NCBI RefSeq assembly: GCF_001969265.1
Contig: NZ_CP019304.1
Coordinates: forward strand, 744,001-808,000
DNA length: 64,000 bases
Reading direction: 5' to 3'
DNA from: Arthrobacter sp. QXT-31
GTDB lineage: Bacteria; Actinomycetota; Actinomycetes; Actinomycetales; Micrococcaceae
Position numbers and translations under genes: made by a program. The notes beneath the pieces were generated by a model, which searched no databases, had not been told where the DNA came from, and was given only the letters and a program-made list of their open reading frames with translations. This document shows, in pieces, positions 34,297-42,278 of the stretch (positions are counted from its first letter, which is position 1; each line of letters begins with the position of its first letter).

Positions 34297-36960
34297 GTGA
34301 CCGAACAGACTTCAACCCCAGAGACTCCGCGCCGCATCGTCGTCGCCGGCGGCGGCCCCGCGGCCCACCGTTTTGCAGATGCCATGCATGCCCGCGGCCT
34401 CGATGGCTGGCATGTTACGGTCCTCACCGAGGAAGCACACCTCCCCTACGACCGCGTCGCGCTGAGCAAAGCCCTCACGGACAGCGCGGTTGACCTCACG
34501 CTTGGTGCCGCGTCCATGTGGGACCACGAGTCGCTGAACCTGCAGACCGGCGAGCGCGTGGTGAAGATCGACACCTCGGCCAAGTCCGTTGAAACCGCTG
34601 CCGGGAACACCTATGAATACGACGAACTGGTGGTTGCCACCGGTTCGGACGCCGCCAGGCTCCCGCTTCCCGGCGCTGAGCGGGTGCACGTCTACCGCAC
34701 CCTCGAAGACGTCTGGGCCATCAACAAGTCCATCGCCGAACTCACCGAAAAGCTCGGCCGCAAGATCAACGCCGTCACCATCGGCGGCGGCCTCCTGGGC
34801 CTTGAGTCCGCCGCCGGCACCGAACAGCTCGGCGCCACCCCGGTGGTCATCAACGGCGCCCCCTGGCTCATGAACACCCAGCTCGACGAAGGCGCCGGGC
34901 AGGCACTGGGCCGCCTGATCGAGGCAAAGGGCTTCCAAGTCCACGGCGGCGTGTTCCCGAGCGAAATCCTCGCGGACGACGACGGCCAGGTCACCGGTGT
35001 GCTGATGGCCGACGGCCGCACCATCCCGGCCGACATCGTCATCGTCGCCATCGGCGTCAGGCCCCGCGACGAGCTCTTCCGCGCCGCCGAAGGTGAGGAG
35101 GCCCTGTTCGACCTCGGCCCCCGCGGCGGTGTGGTGATCAACGACTACTGCGCCACCCAGGTGCCCGGCGTCTGGGCCATCGGCGAGGTCGCCAACTTCG
35201 GCGGCATGTGCCTGGGCCTGGTGGCCCCGGCCAACACCATGGCCGAGATTGTGGCGGACCGGCTTCACGGCGGCGAGGCCACCTTCCCCGGCTTCGACAC
35301 GGCCACCAAGCTGAAGCTTTCCGGCGTGGATGTGGCCAGCTTCGGTGACGCCTTCGCCAAGACCGAGCACGCCCTCGAAATCGTCTACGCGGACCCCGCC
35401 CGCGGCGTCTACCAGAAGATCGTCACCACCGACGACGCCAAGACCCTGCTCGGCGGCATCTTCGTCGGCGACGCGGCCCCCTACACCAGCCTCCGGCCGC
35501 TCCTGGGCCGCGAGCTTCCGGCAGAACCGGGCGCCTACCTGACAGCCGCAGGCGGCGGCGACGCCCCCGAGACCGAACTGCCGGATGACGCCACCCTGTG
35601 CTCCTGCAACAACGTGACCGCCGGAAGCATCCGCGACGCCATCAACGGCTGCGGCGCCTGCGACGGCAACGCCCCCGTCCAGGAACTCGGCGAACTCAAG
35701 GGCTGCACCCGCGCCGGAACCCAGTGCGGTTCCTGCGTTCCGATGCTCAAGAAACTGCTGGAAACCGAGCTGACCAAGTCCGGCGTCGAGGTTTCGAAGG
35801 CCCTGTGCGAGCACATCGAGCTGTCCCGCCAGGAGCTGTTCGACGCCATCCGCGTCCTGGAGCTGACCTCCTTCGAGGAGATCATGGCCAAGTACGGCAC
35901 CGGCGCGGGCTGCGACATCTGCAAGCCGACCATCGCCAACATCCTGGCCAGCCAGAACAGCAACTACGTCCTGGACGCCGGCCGCGGCACCCTGCAGGAC
36001 ACCAACGACCGCGCGCTGGCCAACATGCAGAAGGACGGCACCTACTCGGTGGTCCCGCGCATCGCCGGCGGCGAGATCACGCCGAAGAAGCTGGGCGTCA
36101 TTGCAGCCGTCGCCGAAAAGTACAACCTGTACACCAAGATCACCGGCGGCCAGCGCATCGACATGTTCGGTGCCCGGCTGGAGCAGCTGCCCGAAATCTG
36201 GAAGGAGCTGGTGGATGCCGGCTTCGAATCAGGCCAGGCCTACGGCAAGAGCCTGCGCACCGTGAAGTCCTGCGTCGGGTCCACCTGGTGCCGCTTCGGC
36301 GTCCAGGACTCGGTGGCCATGGCCATCCAGCTGGAGCTCCGCTACCGTGGCCTCCGCAGCCCGCACAAGCTCAAGATGGGCGTCTCCGGCTGCGCCCGCG
36401 AGTGCGCCGAAGCCCGCGGCAAGGACGTCGGCGTGATCGCCACAGCCGACGGCTGGAACCTGTATGTCGGCGGCAACGGCGGCGCCACCCCGGCCCACGC
36501 CCAGCTGCTGGCCAAGGACCTCGACGACGAAACCCTGATCAAGTACATCGACCGCTACTTCATGTACTACATCCGCACCGCCGACCGCCTGCAGCGGACC
36601 GCGCGCTGGCAGGAGGAACTCGACGGCGGCATCAAGCACGTCGAAGACGTGGTGGTGCACGACACCCTGGGCATCGCCGAGGACCTCGAGGCCGCCATGG
36701 CCAAGCACGTCGACACCTACATCGACGAGTGGGCCGACACCCTGAAGGACCCCGAGCGCCTGCGCCGGTTCCGCTCCTTCGTCAACGCCCCCGACCAGAA
36801 GGACGACTCCATCACCTTCGTCCCGGACGAGCGCGGCCAGATGCGGCCCGCAACGGCGGAGGAAAAAGGCAAGGTGCTGATCGGGGCCTCCATCCCCGTG
36901 CGGCCCTCCACCCCGGAACTGCCCTCCACGCCGGAACTGCTCCACGAGAACGAGGTATAG
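34297..36960 (+). CDS. nirB: Nitrite reductase (NADH) large subunit, siroheme and FAD
   Basis: Reduces nitrite to ammonium with six electrons from NADH. 887 residues. Order: FAD/NAD module (IVVAGGGPAAHRFADAM; VTIGGGLLGLESAAG; GVWAIGEVANFGG), a BFD-like 2Fe-2S domain (CSCNNVTAGSIRDAINGCG, then CTRAGTQCGSC), a second cysteine-bearing helical module (GAGCDICKP), and the siroheme/4Fe-4S reductase part with CVGSTWC and CARECAEA. The GTG at 34297 is chosen: GAAAGG lies 6 bases upstream, while the ATG at 34249 lies only 2 bases after the -10. Followed after 2 bases by cobA. The C-terminus has a TPELPSTPEL repeat tail. Confidence 0.94.
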   Translation: MTEQTSTPETPRRIVVAGGGPAAHRFADAMHARGLDGWHVTVLTEEAHLPYDRVALSKALTDSAVDLTLGAASMWDHESLNLQTGERVVKIDTSAKSVETAAGNTYEYDELVVATGSDAARLPLPGAERVHVYRTLEDVWAINKSIAELTEKLGRKINAVTIGGGLLGLESAAGTEQLGATPVVINGAPWLMNTQLDEGAGQALGRLIEAKGFQVHGGVFPSEILADDDGQVTGVLMADGRTIPADIVIVAIGVRPRDELFRAAEGEEALFDLGPRGGVVINDYCATQVPGVWAIGEVANFGGMCLGLVAPANTMAEIVADRLHGGEATFPGFDTATKLKLSGVDVASFGDAFAKTEHALEIVYADPARGVYQKIVTTDDAKTLLGGIFVGDAAPYTSLRPLLGRELPAEPGAYLTAAGGGDAPETELPDDATLCSCNNVTAGSIRDAINGCGACDGNAPVQELGELKGCTRAGTQCGSCVPMLKKLLETELTKSGVEVSKALCEHIELSRQELFDAIRVLELTSFEEIMAKYGTGAGCDICKPTIANILASQNSNYVLDAGRGTLQDTNDRALANMQKDGTYSVVPRIAGGEITPKKLGVIAAVAEKYNLYTKITGGQRIDMFGARLEQLPEIWKELVDAGFESGQAYGKSLRTVKSCVGSTWCRFGVQDSVAMAIQLELRYRGLRSPHKLKMGVSGCARECAEARGKDVGVIATADGWNLYVGGNGGATPAHAQLLAKDLDDETLIKYIDRYFMYYIRTADRLQRTARWQEELDGGIKHVEDVVVHDTLGIAEDLEAAMAKHVDTYIDEWADTLKDPERLRRFRSFVNAPDQKDDSITFVPDERGQMRPATAEEKGKVLIGASIPVRPSTPELPSTPELLHENEV

Positions 36961-36962
36961 GC

Positions 36963-37997
36963 ATGCAGCTCAGCATTGATCTCACCGGCCGCGATGTCCT
37001 GGTCACCGGCTCCGACTACGCCGCCCGCCAGGCCGTCCGCCGCTACGAGGCCGCCGGCGCCACCGTCTACCGCCTCAGCACCCCGCAGGGTGCAGGACAC
37101 GACGGCCCCCTGCCCGAGCGCCCGTTCCTCGTCGCGGCAGTCGACGACGGCCAGTCCGGCTGGGAGCCGTTGCTGGACCGCTGCCGCGCCGCCGGCATTC
37201 CGGTGGCGGCCGAACCGGCCGCCGGCCGGGCCGGCCACGTCACCCTGGTCGGCGGCGGCCCGGGCACGGGCGAACTGCTGACCGTGGCGGCGGTCAAGGC
37301 GCTGCGGGATGCCGACGTCGTGTTCTACGACCGGCTGGCCCCGTACCAGGAGCTGGCGTCCCTCACCTCCGCCGAACTCGTCGACGTCGGAAAGCGCCCC
37401 GGACACCACAAGGTGAGCCAGGCCGACATCGAGAAGCTCATGGTCGCCTCGGCCCTGGAAGGCAACAACGTGGTCCGGCTCAAGGGCGGCGACCCGTACG
37501 TCTTTGGCCGCGGCGGTGAGGAAGTTGCCTCCTGCGTCGCCGCCGGTGTTCCCGTCCGCGTCATCTCCGGCGTCACCAGCGCGATTTCCGTGCCGGCCGC
37601 CGCCGGCATCCCCGTCACGCACCGCGAAGTCAGCCACATGTTCACGGTCGTGTCCGGGCATGCACCGCTCACGGAGAAGGAGCTGACGCACCTGGCCGGC
37701 CTTGGCGGCACCATCGTGGTGCTGATGGGCATTGGCACGCTCCACCACCTCGCGGCGGGCCTCCGCCGGGCCGGGATGCGCAACGACATGCCCATGGCCG
37801 TGGTGGAGCGCGGCTACCGGCCGGGCCAGAAAACCACCATCGCGGAACTGGGCACCATCGCCACGGCGGCCGCCGGCTGCAGCAACCCCGCCGTCCTGGT
37901 GATCGGCGAGGTGGTGCGGGTGGCTGAGGCCAACCGCGGGCATGCCGAGGCCGCGGCGGAGCTGGACCGTCTGGCGGCCTCGCTGCTGGGTTCGTGA
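36963..37997 (+). CDS. cobA: Uroporphyrinogen-III C-methyltransferase with degenerate siroheme-synthase N-domain
   Basis: Methylates uroporphyrinogen III to precorrin-2, on the path to siroheme needed by NirB. 344 residues. The methyltransferase part starts near residue 95 (VTLVGGGPGTGELLTVAA) and shows VVFYDRL, RLKGGDPYVFGRGGEE and VTHREVSHMFTVVSGH. The first 90 residues resemble the start of the CysG/Met8 dehydrogenase domain (MQLSIDLTGRDVLVTG), but the Gly-rich NAD loop is incomplete and the rest is missing. So oxidation and iron insertion must come from another gene outside the window. Overlaps the next gene by 4 bases or sits 2 bases before it. Confidence 0.9.
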   Translation: MQLSIDLTGRDVLVTGSDYAARQAVRRYEAAGATVYRLSTPQGAGHDGPLPERPFLVAAVDDGQSGWEPLLDRCRAAGIPVAAEPAAGRAGHVTLVGGGPGTGELLTVAAVKALRDADVVFYDRLAPYQELASLTSAELVDVGKRPGHHKVSQADIEKLMVASALEGNNVVRLKGGDPYVFGRGGEEVASCVAAGVPVRVISGVTSAISVPAAAGIPVTHREVSHMFTVVSGHAPLTEKELTHLAGLGGTIVVLMGIGTLHHLAAGLRRAGMRNDMPMAVVERGYRPGQKTTIAELGTIATAAAGCSNPAVLVIGEVVRVAEANRGHAEAAAELDRLAASLLGS

Positions 37998-39190
37998 TAA
38001 TGAACGCAATGAATGCACTAGCTCCCAGAGAAACAACACCCGCCGAAACAGCACCCGCTGAAGCGGCAGGCACCGAAAGCGCGCCGGAGCCGGCCGCCGA
38101 GGCCCCGCTGGAGGGTTTCCGGATCGGTGTGACCTCCCACCGCCGTTCACGCGACCTCATCGAGGCCCTGGAACGCCGCGGCGCAGAGGTGCTGCACGCC
38201 CCGGCCCTGAAGATCGCCCCGGTGAATGAGGACATCAGCCTCATTGAGGACACCAAGGCGATCATCGCGGCCAAGCCGGACCTCTGCATCGCCACCACCG
38301 CCTACGGCATGCGCCGCTGGTGCGAAGCGGCGGACGCCTCGGGGATCGGCGACGAGCTGCTGGAAACCCTGGGCGCCTGCCGGATGTTCGTCCGCGGTCC
38401 CAAGGCCCGCGGCGCCGTGCGCGCGGCCGGGCTGGCCGACGTCGGAATCAGCAGCGACGAGACCACGGCGACGCTCGTGGACATGCTCCTGGCCGAGGGC
38501 GTGCGCGGCAAGACCGTGGCCGTGCAGCTGCACGGCTACACGGACGTCCGCCAGCTGGAACGCCTCCGGATGTCCGGCGCCACCGTCCTCACCGTCACCC
38601 CCTACCGCTGGGTCAAGCCCGACGGCGCCGACCGGCTCCCCCGCCTCATCGAGGCTGCCTGCAGCGGCAACCTGGACGTCCTCACCTTCACGAGTGCCCC
38701 CGCCGTGGACGCCATGTGGAGCACGGCGCATGAGATGGGACTGTACAAGCAGCTCGTGGAGAGCCTGAAGACCACCGTGACGACCGCCGTCGTGGGTCCC
38801 GTCACCGCGCAGCCGCTGCTGGACGCCGGCATCACCCCCCTGGTGCCGGAGCGGTTCCGGATGGGCGCGCTGATCCGGCTGGTGTGCGAGCACCTCGCGC
38901 TGAACCATGTGCGCCGCCTGGAAACCCGCTCGGGAACCGTGGAACTGCGGGGCCGTTCACTGCGCATTGACGGCGAGCAGGTGGAGATCGCCCCGGCCCC
39001 GCTGCTGTTGCTCCGCGCGCTCCTGGGCGCCGAAGGGGCGGTCCTGTCCCGCGAATCCCTCTCCGAACTCCTGGAACTGCGCGGCTCCGTGCACGCGCTG
39101 GACATGACGGTCAGCCGGCTCCGCTCGTCCCTGCCGGACGGCAAGCTCGTGGAAACCGTGGTGAAGCGCGGCTACCGCATCCGCGTCTAG
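37994..39190 (+). CDS. nnaR: Uroporphyrinogen-III synthase-like protein with C-terminal winged helix, NnaR-type regulator
   Basis: 398 residues. Residues about 35-285 form a HemD-like domain (GFRIGVTSHRRSRDLIEALERRGAEVLHAPAL is split by the usual VTSHRR, then TAYGMRRWCEA and LTFTSAPAVDAMW). Residues about 300-398 are an OmpR-type winged helix (LLLLRALLGAEGAVLSRESL, TVSRLRSSLPDG, TVVKRGYRIRV). In Streptomyces the protein with this layout, NnaR, works with GlnR to activate nitrate and nitrite genes, which fits its place in the nirB operon. It could also still make uroporphyrinogen III; this cannot be told from sequence. The start is GTG 37994 (4-base overlap) or ATG 38000. Confidence 0.82.
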   Translation: MIMNAMNALAPRETTPAETAPAEAAGTESAPEPAAEAPLEGFRIGVTSHRRSRDLIEALERRGAEVLHAPALKIAPVNEDISLIEDTKAIIAAKPDLCIATTAYGMRRWCEAADASGIGDELLETLGACRMFVRGPKARGAVRAAGLADVGISSDETTATLVDMLLAEGVRGKTVAVQLHGYTDVRQLERLRMSGATVLTVTPYRWVKPDGADRLPRLIEAACSGNLDVLTFTSAPAVDAMWSTAHEMGLYKQLVESLKTTVTTAVVGPVTAQPLLDAGITPLVPERFRMGALIRLVCEHLALNHVRRLETRSGTVELRGRSLRIDGEQVEIAPAPLLLLRALLGAEGAVLSRESLSELLELRGSVHALDMTVSRLRSSLPDGKLVETVVKRGYRIRV

Positions 39191-39208
39191 CGGCCGGTGT
39201 GATGCCAA

Positions 39209-39290
39209 TAACAACGGGAGTTTTTGTACAGATAATGGCCCCAAAACGTGGTTTAGGGCGCGATGTCTGTACAAAAACTCCCTTTTGTTA
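39209..39290 (+). terminator. Long palindrome after nnaR, probable terminator
   Basis: 39216-39232 and 39266-39282 are perfect 17-bp complements; TAACAA (39209-39214) and TTGTTA (39285-39290) extend the stem beyond a small bulge. The loop region adds partial pairing. It begins 19 bases past the nnaR stop codon. The left arm contains GTACA-N5-TGGCCCCAA, like GTACA-N4-TGGCCCCAA at 5449-5466. Confidence 0.6.
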
Positions 39291-39296
39291 CCGGGT

Positions 39297-39372
39297 GGTA
39301 AAAAGCAGCGAACGGGCAGGGACAATTCCGCAACGGCAGGGAAACACCCCCGAAAAACGCTCCCCCTAGGCT
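39297..39372 (+). promoter_or_regulatory. GlnR-like box array and -10 of the FAD oxidoreductase gene
   Basis: Boxes at 11-base spacing: GGTAA (39297), GCGAA (39308), GGGAC (39319), GCAAC (39330), GAAAC (39341), GAAAA (39352). The last ends 10 bases before TAGGCT (39367-39372). The three downstream boxes are good, the upstream ones weak. The array begins 7 bases after the palindrome that ends the nirB operon. Confidence 0.55.
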
Positions 39373-39438
39373 GGGTCCCATCAGCACAACAGGGCCCGAG
39401 ACCGGCCCGCCTGGTGCAGCATTCGAAAGGGCCCGCAC

Positions 39439-40299
39439 ATGTCCGCTCCGGCACAGTTTCCGTCCACTGCCACCGCTTCCGCCAAAATCCTGATCGCCGG
39501 TGCCGGCCCCGCCGCCCGGGCCCTCGTGGCCCAGCTGGCCGCGGCCCGCTTCGCCGGCACCGTCACCGTCCTGAGCAGCCGCGACGACGCCCCCGAGGAG
39601 CTGCTGGAACTGGCCGCCCTGCCGTTCGTCTCCGTCCGCTTCGGCCAGCCCGCCAGCCACATCGACGCCGCCGCCAAGGTGGTGACCACCGCCGACGGCA
39701 TGGAGTTCGGCTACGACGAACTGGTCATCGCCACCGGATCGGCCCCGGACGACTCCCCTGTGGACGGCTCGGGCCGCTGCCTCAGCTACTCCACCATCGA
39801 CGACGCCGACACGATCGGCCACGCCGTCCGGGAAGTCACCCGGGTTCTGGGCCGCCGTCCCTTGGGCATCCTGGTGGGCACCGGTCCCGCAGCCGGCCAG
39901 GCCGAAGCCGTGCTCCGCGCCCGCGGCGTCCGGCCTGTCCGCACCACAGCCCGGCCCGCCGCCGTCGTGCCTACCCTTGCCGGCTCCGTGCTGCCGGCTG
40001 CCGGCGTCGTGTTCGAGGACGGCAGCCGGATGAACGGCGACCTCGTGGTCCTCGCCGAAGAGCGCACGCCCCGGGACGGCCTGGCCGCCGCTGCCGGTGT
40101 CAAGACGGCGGCGTCCGGGGGGATCGTCGTCGGCCGCGACTTCCGCTCGTCCGTGCCGGGCATCTGGGCCATCGGGGATGCTGCAGCGTTCGACGGCGTG
40201 CGGCTGGGCCTGCTGGTGGCGTCAGGTTCCGCTGCCGGCGTCTGCGCCGCCGAGCTGATGGCGGCCCTCTCCGTGGGGCAGCTGGCCACGGCGGCGTAG
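39439..40299 (+). CDS. FAD/NAD(P)-dependent oxidoreductase of the NirB/NasC N-terminal type
   Basis: 286 residues. Keeps the FAD loop KILIAGAGPAARALVAQLA, a second dinucleotide loop ILVGTGPAAGQAEAVLRARG and the closing GIWAIGDAAAF, but is about 100 residues shorter than complete family members and has no 2Fe-2S domain. The second loop GTGPAAG deviates from the classical GxGxxG so NAD binding is uncertain. The promoter carries GlnR-like boxes with the same spacing as nirB and narK, which ties it to nitrogen assimilation. It may be an accessory electron-transfer or sensory flavoprotein; role unknown. Confidence 0.75.
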   Translation: MSAPAQFPSTATASAKILIAGAGPAARALVAQLAAARFAGTVTVLSSRDDAPEELLELAALPFVSVRFGQPASHIDAAAKVVTTADGMEFGYDELVIATGSAPDDSPVDGSGRCLSYSTIDDADTIGHAVREVTRVLGRRPLGILVGTGPAAGQAEAVLRARGVRPVRTTARPAAVVPTLAGSVLPAAGVVFEDGSRMNGDLVVLAEERTPRDGLAAAAGVKTAASGGIVVGRDFRSSVPGIWAIGDAAAFDGVRLGLLVASGSAAGVCAAELMAALSVGQLATAA

Positions 40300-40368
40300 C
40301 GCTCCTGCTGTGGCAGGATGGTTCGGAAGGACGCCGCACCCTGGGCCCGCAGCCTGGAAAGGACCATC

Positions 40369-41112
40369 ATGAGCCACGAAGCAAGCGCCCCGACGGGCAC
40401 CGCGAGCAGCCCCGCAGGAACCCCCGGCGAACGTGCCGGCGCGCAGGGCATCGCTTCCTTCATTGACCACACGCTGCTGAAGCCGGATGCCAGCGAGACG
40501 GAAATCCTCAAGGTCTGTGCCGAGGCCGCCGAATACAAGTTCAAATCGGTGTGCGTGAACCCGGTGTGGGTCAAGACGGTCAAGACAGCCCTGAAGGGTA
40601 CCGGTGTGCTCACATGTTCCGTGGCGGGTTTCCCGCTGGGCGCCACGCCCAGCGACGTGAAGGCGTTCGAAGCGCGCGGGGCGGTGCTGGACGGAGCCGA
40701 TGAAGTGGACATGGTCATCGACATCGCCGCGGCTCGGGCCTCGGACAAGGGCGCACTGGTGGATGACATCAAGGCCGTGGCGGAGGCAGTGCACGGCGGG
40801 GAGGCCATCCTCAAGGTCATCATCGAAACCGCCCTGCTCAGCGATGACCAGAAGGTCCTGGCCTGCGAAGCGGCCGTCGAGGCCGGGGCGGACTTCGTGA
40901 AGACCTCCACGGGCTTCAACGGCGGCGGCGCCACGGTGGAGGACGTCGCCCTGATGCGGCGCACCGTGGGTCCGGACCTGGGAGTCAAGGCGTCCGGCGG
41001 TGTGCGGTCCCTCGAGGACGCACAGGCTATGATTGCTGCAGGTGCAACACGTATTGGCGCCAGCTCCGGTATTGCAATCGTCAAAGGCGAACAGGGTTCG
41101 TCTGCGTACTGA
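40369..41112 (+). CDS. deoC: Deoxyribose-phosphate aldolase
   Basis: Splits 2-deoxyribose-5-phosphate to glyceraldehyde-3-phosphate and acetaldehyde in deoxynucleoside breakdown. 247 residues. Motifs: [46 protein letters not shown] (Schiff-base region), [19 protein letters not shown] with the Schiff-base Lys, and [13 protein letters not shown]. The ATG at 40369 is chosen for the AAAGGA site 5 bases upstream. The first 25 residues are Ala/Gly/Thr-rich and beyond the usual family start. Followed by a small membrane protein gene 46 bases on. Confidence 0.93.
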   Translation: MSHEASAPTGTASSPAGTPGERAGAQGIASFIDHTLLKPDASETEILKVCAEAAEYKFKSVCVNPVWVKTVKTALKGTGVLTCSVAGFPLGATPSDVKAFEARGAVLDGADEVDMVIDIAAARASDKGALVDDIKAVAEAVHGGEAILKVIIETALLSDDQKVLACEAAVEAGADFVKTSTGFNGGGATVEDVALMRRTVGPDLGVKASGGVRSLEDAQAMIAAGATRIGASSGIAIVKGEQGSSAY

Positions 41113-41158
41113 CCGGCGGCAGCCACAGTTTGAGCCCCGCGGGGCCGAGGAGGAATGA

Positions 41159-41392
41159 ATGTCCAGCAAGATTGACCAGCACGTAAAGACGCCCCAGAAC
41201 GAGAACACCCTGGTCGGCAGCATCGTCCTCTTCGTGGTGATCATGGCCCTGTTCCTGGGCTCCATCTACTCGCTGTCCTTCCTGACCCTGGGCAACCCGT
41301 GGCCGATGGCTGTGTGCCTTGGCCTCTTCGCCCTCGCATTCTGGATCCCGCAGACCATCACGGGCCGCTCGGACAGCGCCGGCGAATACTAA
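41159..41392 (+). CDS. Small two-helix membrane protein, unknown function
   Basis: 77 residues. Two hydrophobic helices at about 18-43 (GSIVLFVVIMALFLGSIYSL) and 48-66. A strong GAGGAGG lies 5 bases before the ATG. Likely in one transcript with deoC, given the 46-base gap, and closed by a terminator hairpin. No family recognised; common type of short actinobacterial membrane protein. Confidence 0.75.
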   Translation: MSSKIDQHVKTPQNENTLVGSIVLFVVIMALFLGSIYSLSFLTLGNPWPMAVCLGLFALAFWIPQTITGRSDSAGEY

Positions 41393-41411
41393 ACCCCAGA
41401 AATCGAAAGCC

Positions 41412-41437
41412 GAAGCCCCGGAAATCTCCGGGGCTTC
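41412..41437. terminator. Bidirectional terminator between the small membrane protein and the YdjM-like gene
   Basis: GAAGCCCCGGA (41412-41422) and TCCGGGGCTTC (41427-41437) form an 11-bp perfect stem with an AATC loop; a short T-rich tract follows on the plus strand. Confidence 0.65.
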
Positions 41438-41454
41438 AGCTCTTTAAGTCCAAT

Positions 41455-42273
41455 TTAGGAAAGTCCCAGCAGGCTGCTGACCAGCCGGCCGGCCAGGGCC
41501 AGCGCCGCAGAGAGCGTGCCGGCCAGCGACCAGGCTGCCACGCACATGCCCACCATGGCGTAGCCGCTCACCGGAATCAGCACCAGCCACTCCCGCCGCG
41601 ATCCGGCCCGACCCAAGAGCGGAATGGAGAAGGCGCCGTTGGGCCGCCAGAAGTTTCTCAGCACCCACAGCCGGCGCATGAACCGGGGTGGCTTGATCAC
41701 CAGCGGCCAGAGCAGCGGAACGCCCCCGGTGGTCACCATGTCCCCCACAATATGGACCACGACGCCGATCAGCATGGACATCGGCAGCCAGGTCCACTGC
41801 TCCGGGGCGAACCAGGTCACCAGGCCCGCCATGGCCAGGGCGAAAACCCAGTTGGTGATCCAGCCGGACCTCGGAAACAGCTTCAGCGCCTTGGCGGCAA
41901 TGTTGATCATGAACATGCACAGCAGTCCGGCACCGACCGACAGCACGCCCCACGGTGTGTCCACCTGGATCTGGGCGGCAACCGCTGCGAGCAGCACGAA
42001 CACGGCCGCGCCGAGGACCGAATGCGTCCCCTGCCGGTGGCCGCCGCTGGCGTTCTCGATGCCCACGGCGATCACGTTGGACAGGGGCGGCAGCGAGTGC
42101 GCCACCGTGCTGGAACGGTGGTCCCAGTCGCAGACGAGGGCGGTGCCCGCCGTCGCCATTCCGCCGATCAGCACGCCGGTGGCGTCCAGCGGGTACCAGC
42201 CCAGGGTGTACGGCCCCGTCGAGGCAACAGCCACCCACGCCGCGGCACCTGACGCGGCGTGGTGTCCTCCCAT
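41455..42273 (-). CDS. YdjM-like membrane-bound metal-dependent hydrolase
   Basis: 272 residues with four to five membrane helices. The His/Asp-rich membrane motifs MGGHHAASGAAAW, DWDHRSSTVAHSLPPLSN and HIVGDMVTTGGVPLLWP are typical of the YdjM/DUF457 family, predicted intramembrane hydrolases. The ATG at 42273 begins 5 bases after the mfd stop codon and matches the family start (MGGHH). Upstream frames that extend into mfd are not used. Function unknown; probably cotranscribed with mfd. Confidence 0.82.
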   Translation of the reverse strand: MGGHHAASGAAAWVAVASTGPYTLGWYPLDATGVLIGGMATAGTALVCDWDHRSSTVAHSLPPLSNVIAVGIENASGGHRQGTHSVLGAAVFVLLAAVAAQIQVDTPWGVLSVGAGLLCMFMINIAAKALKLFPRSGWITNWVFALAMAGLVTWFAPEQWTWLPMSMLIGVVVHIVGDMVTTGGVPLLWPLVIKPPRFMRRLWVLRNFWRPNGAFSIPLLGRAGSRREWLVLIPVSGYAMVGMCVAAWSLAGTLSAALALAGRLVSSLLGLS

Positions 42274-42278
42274 CACGG

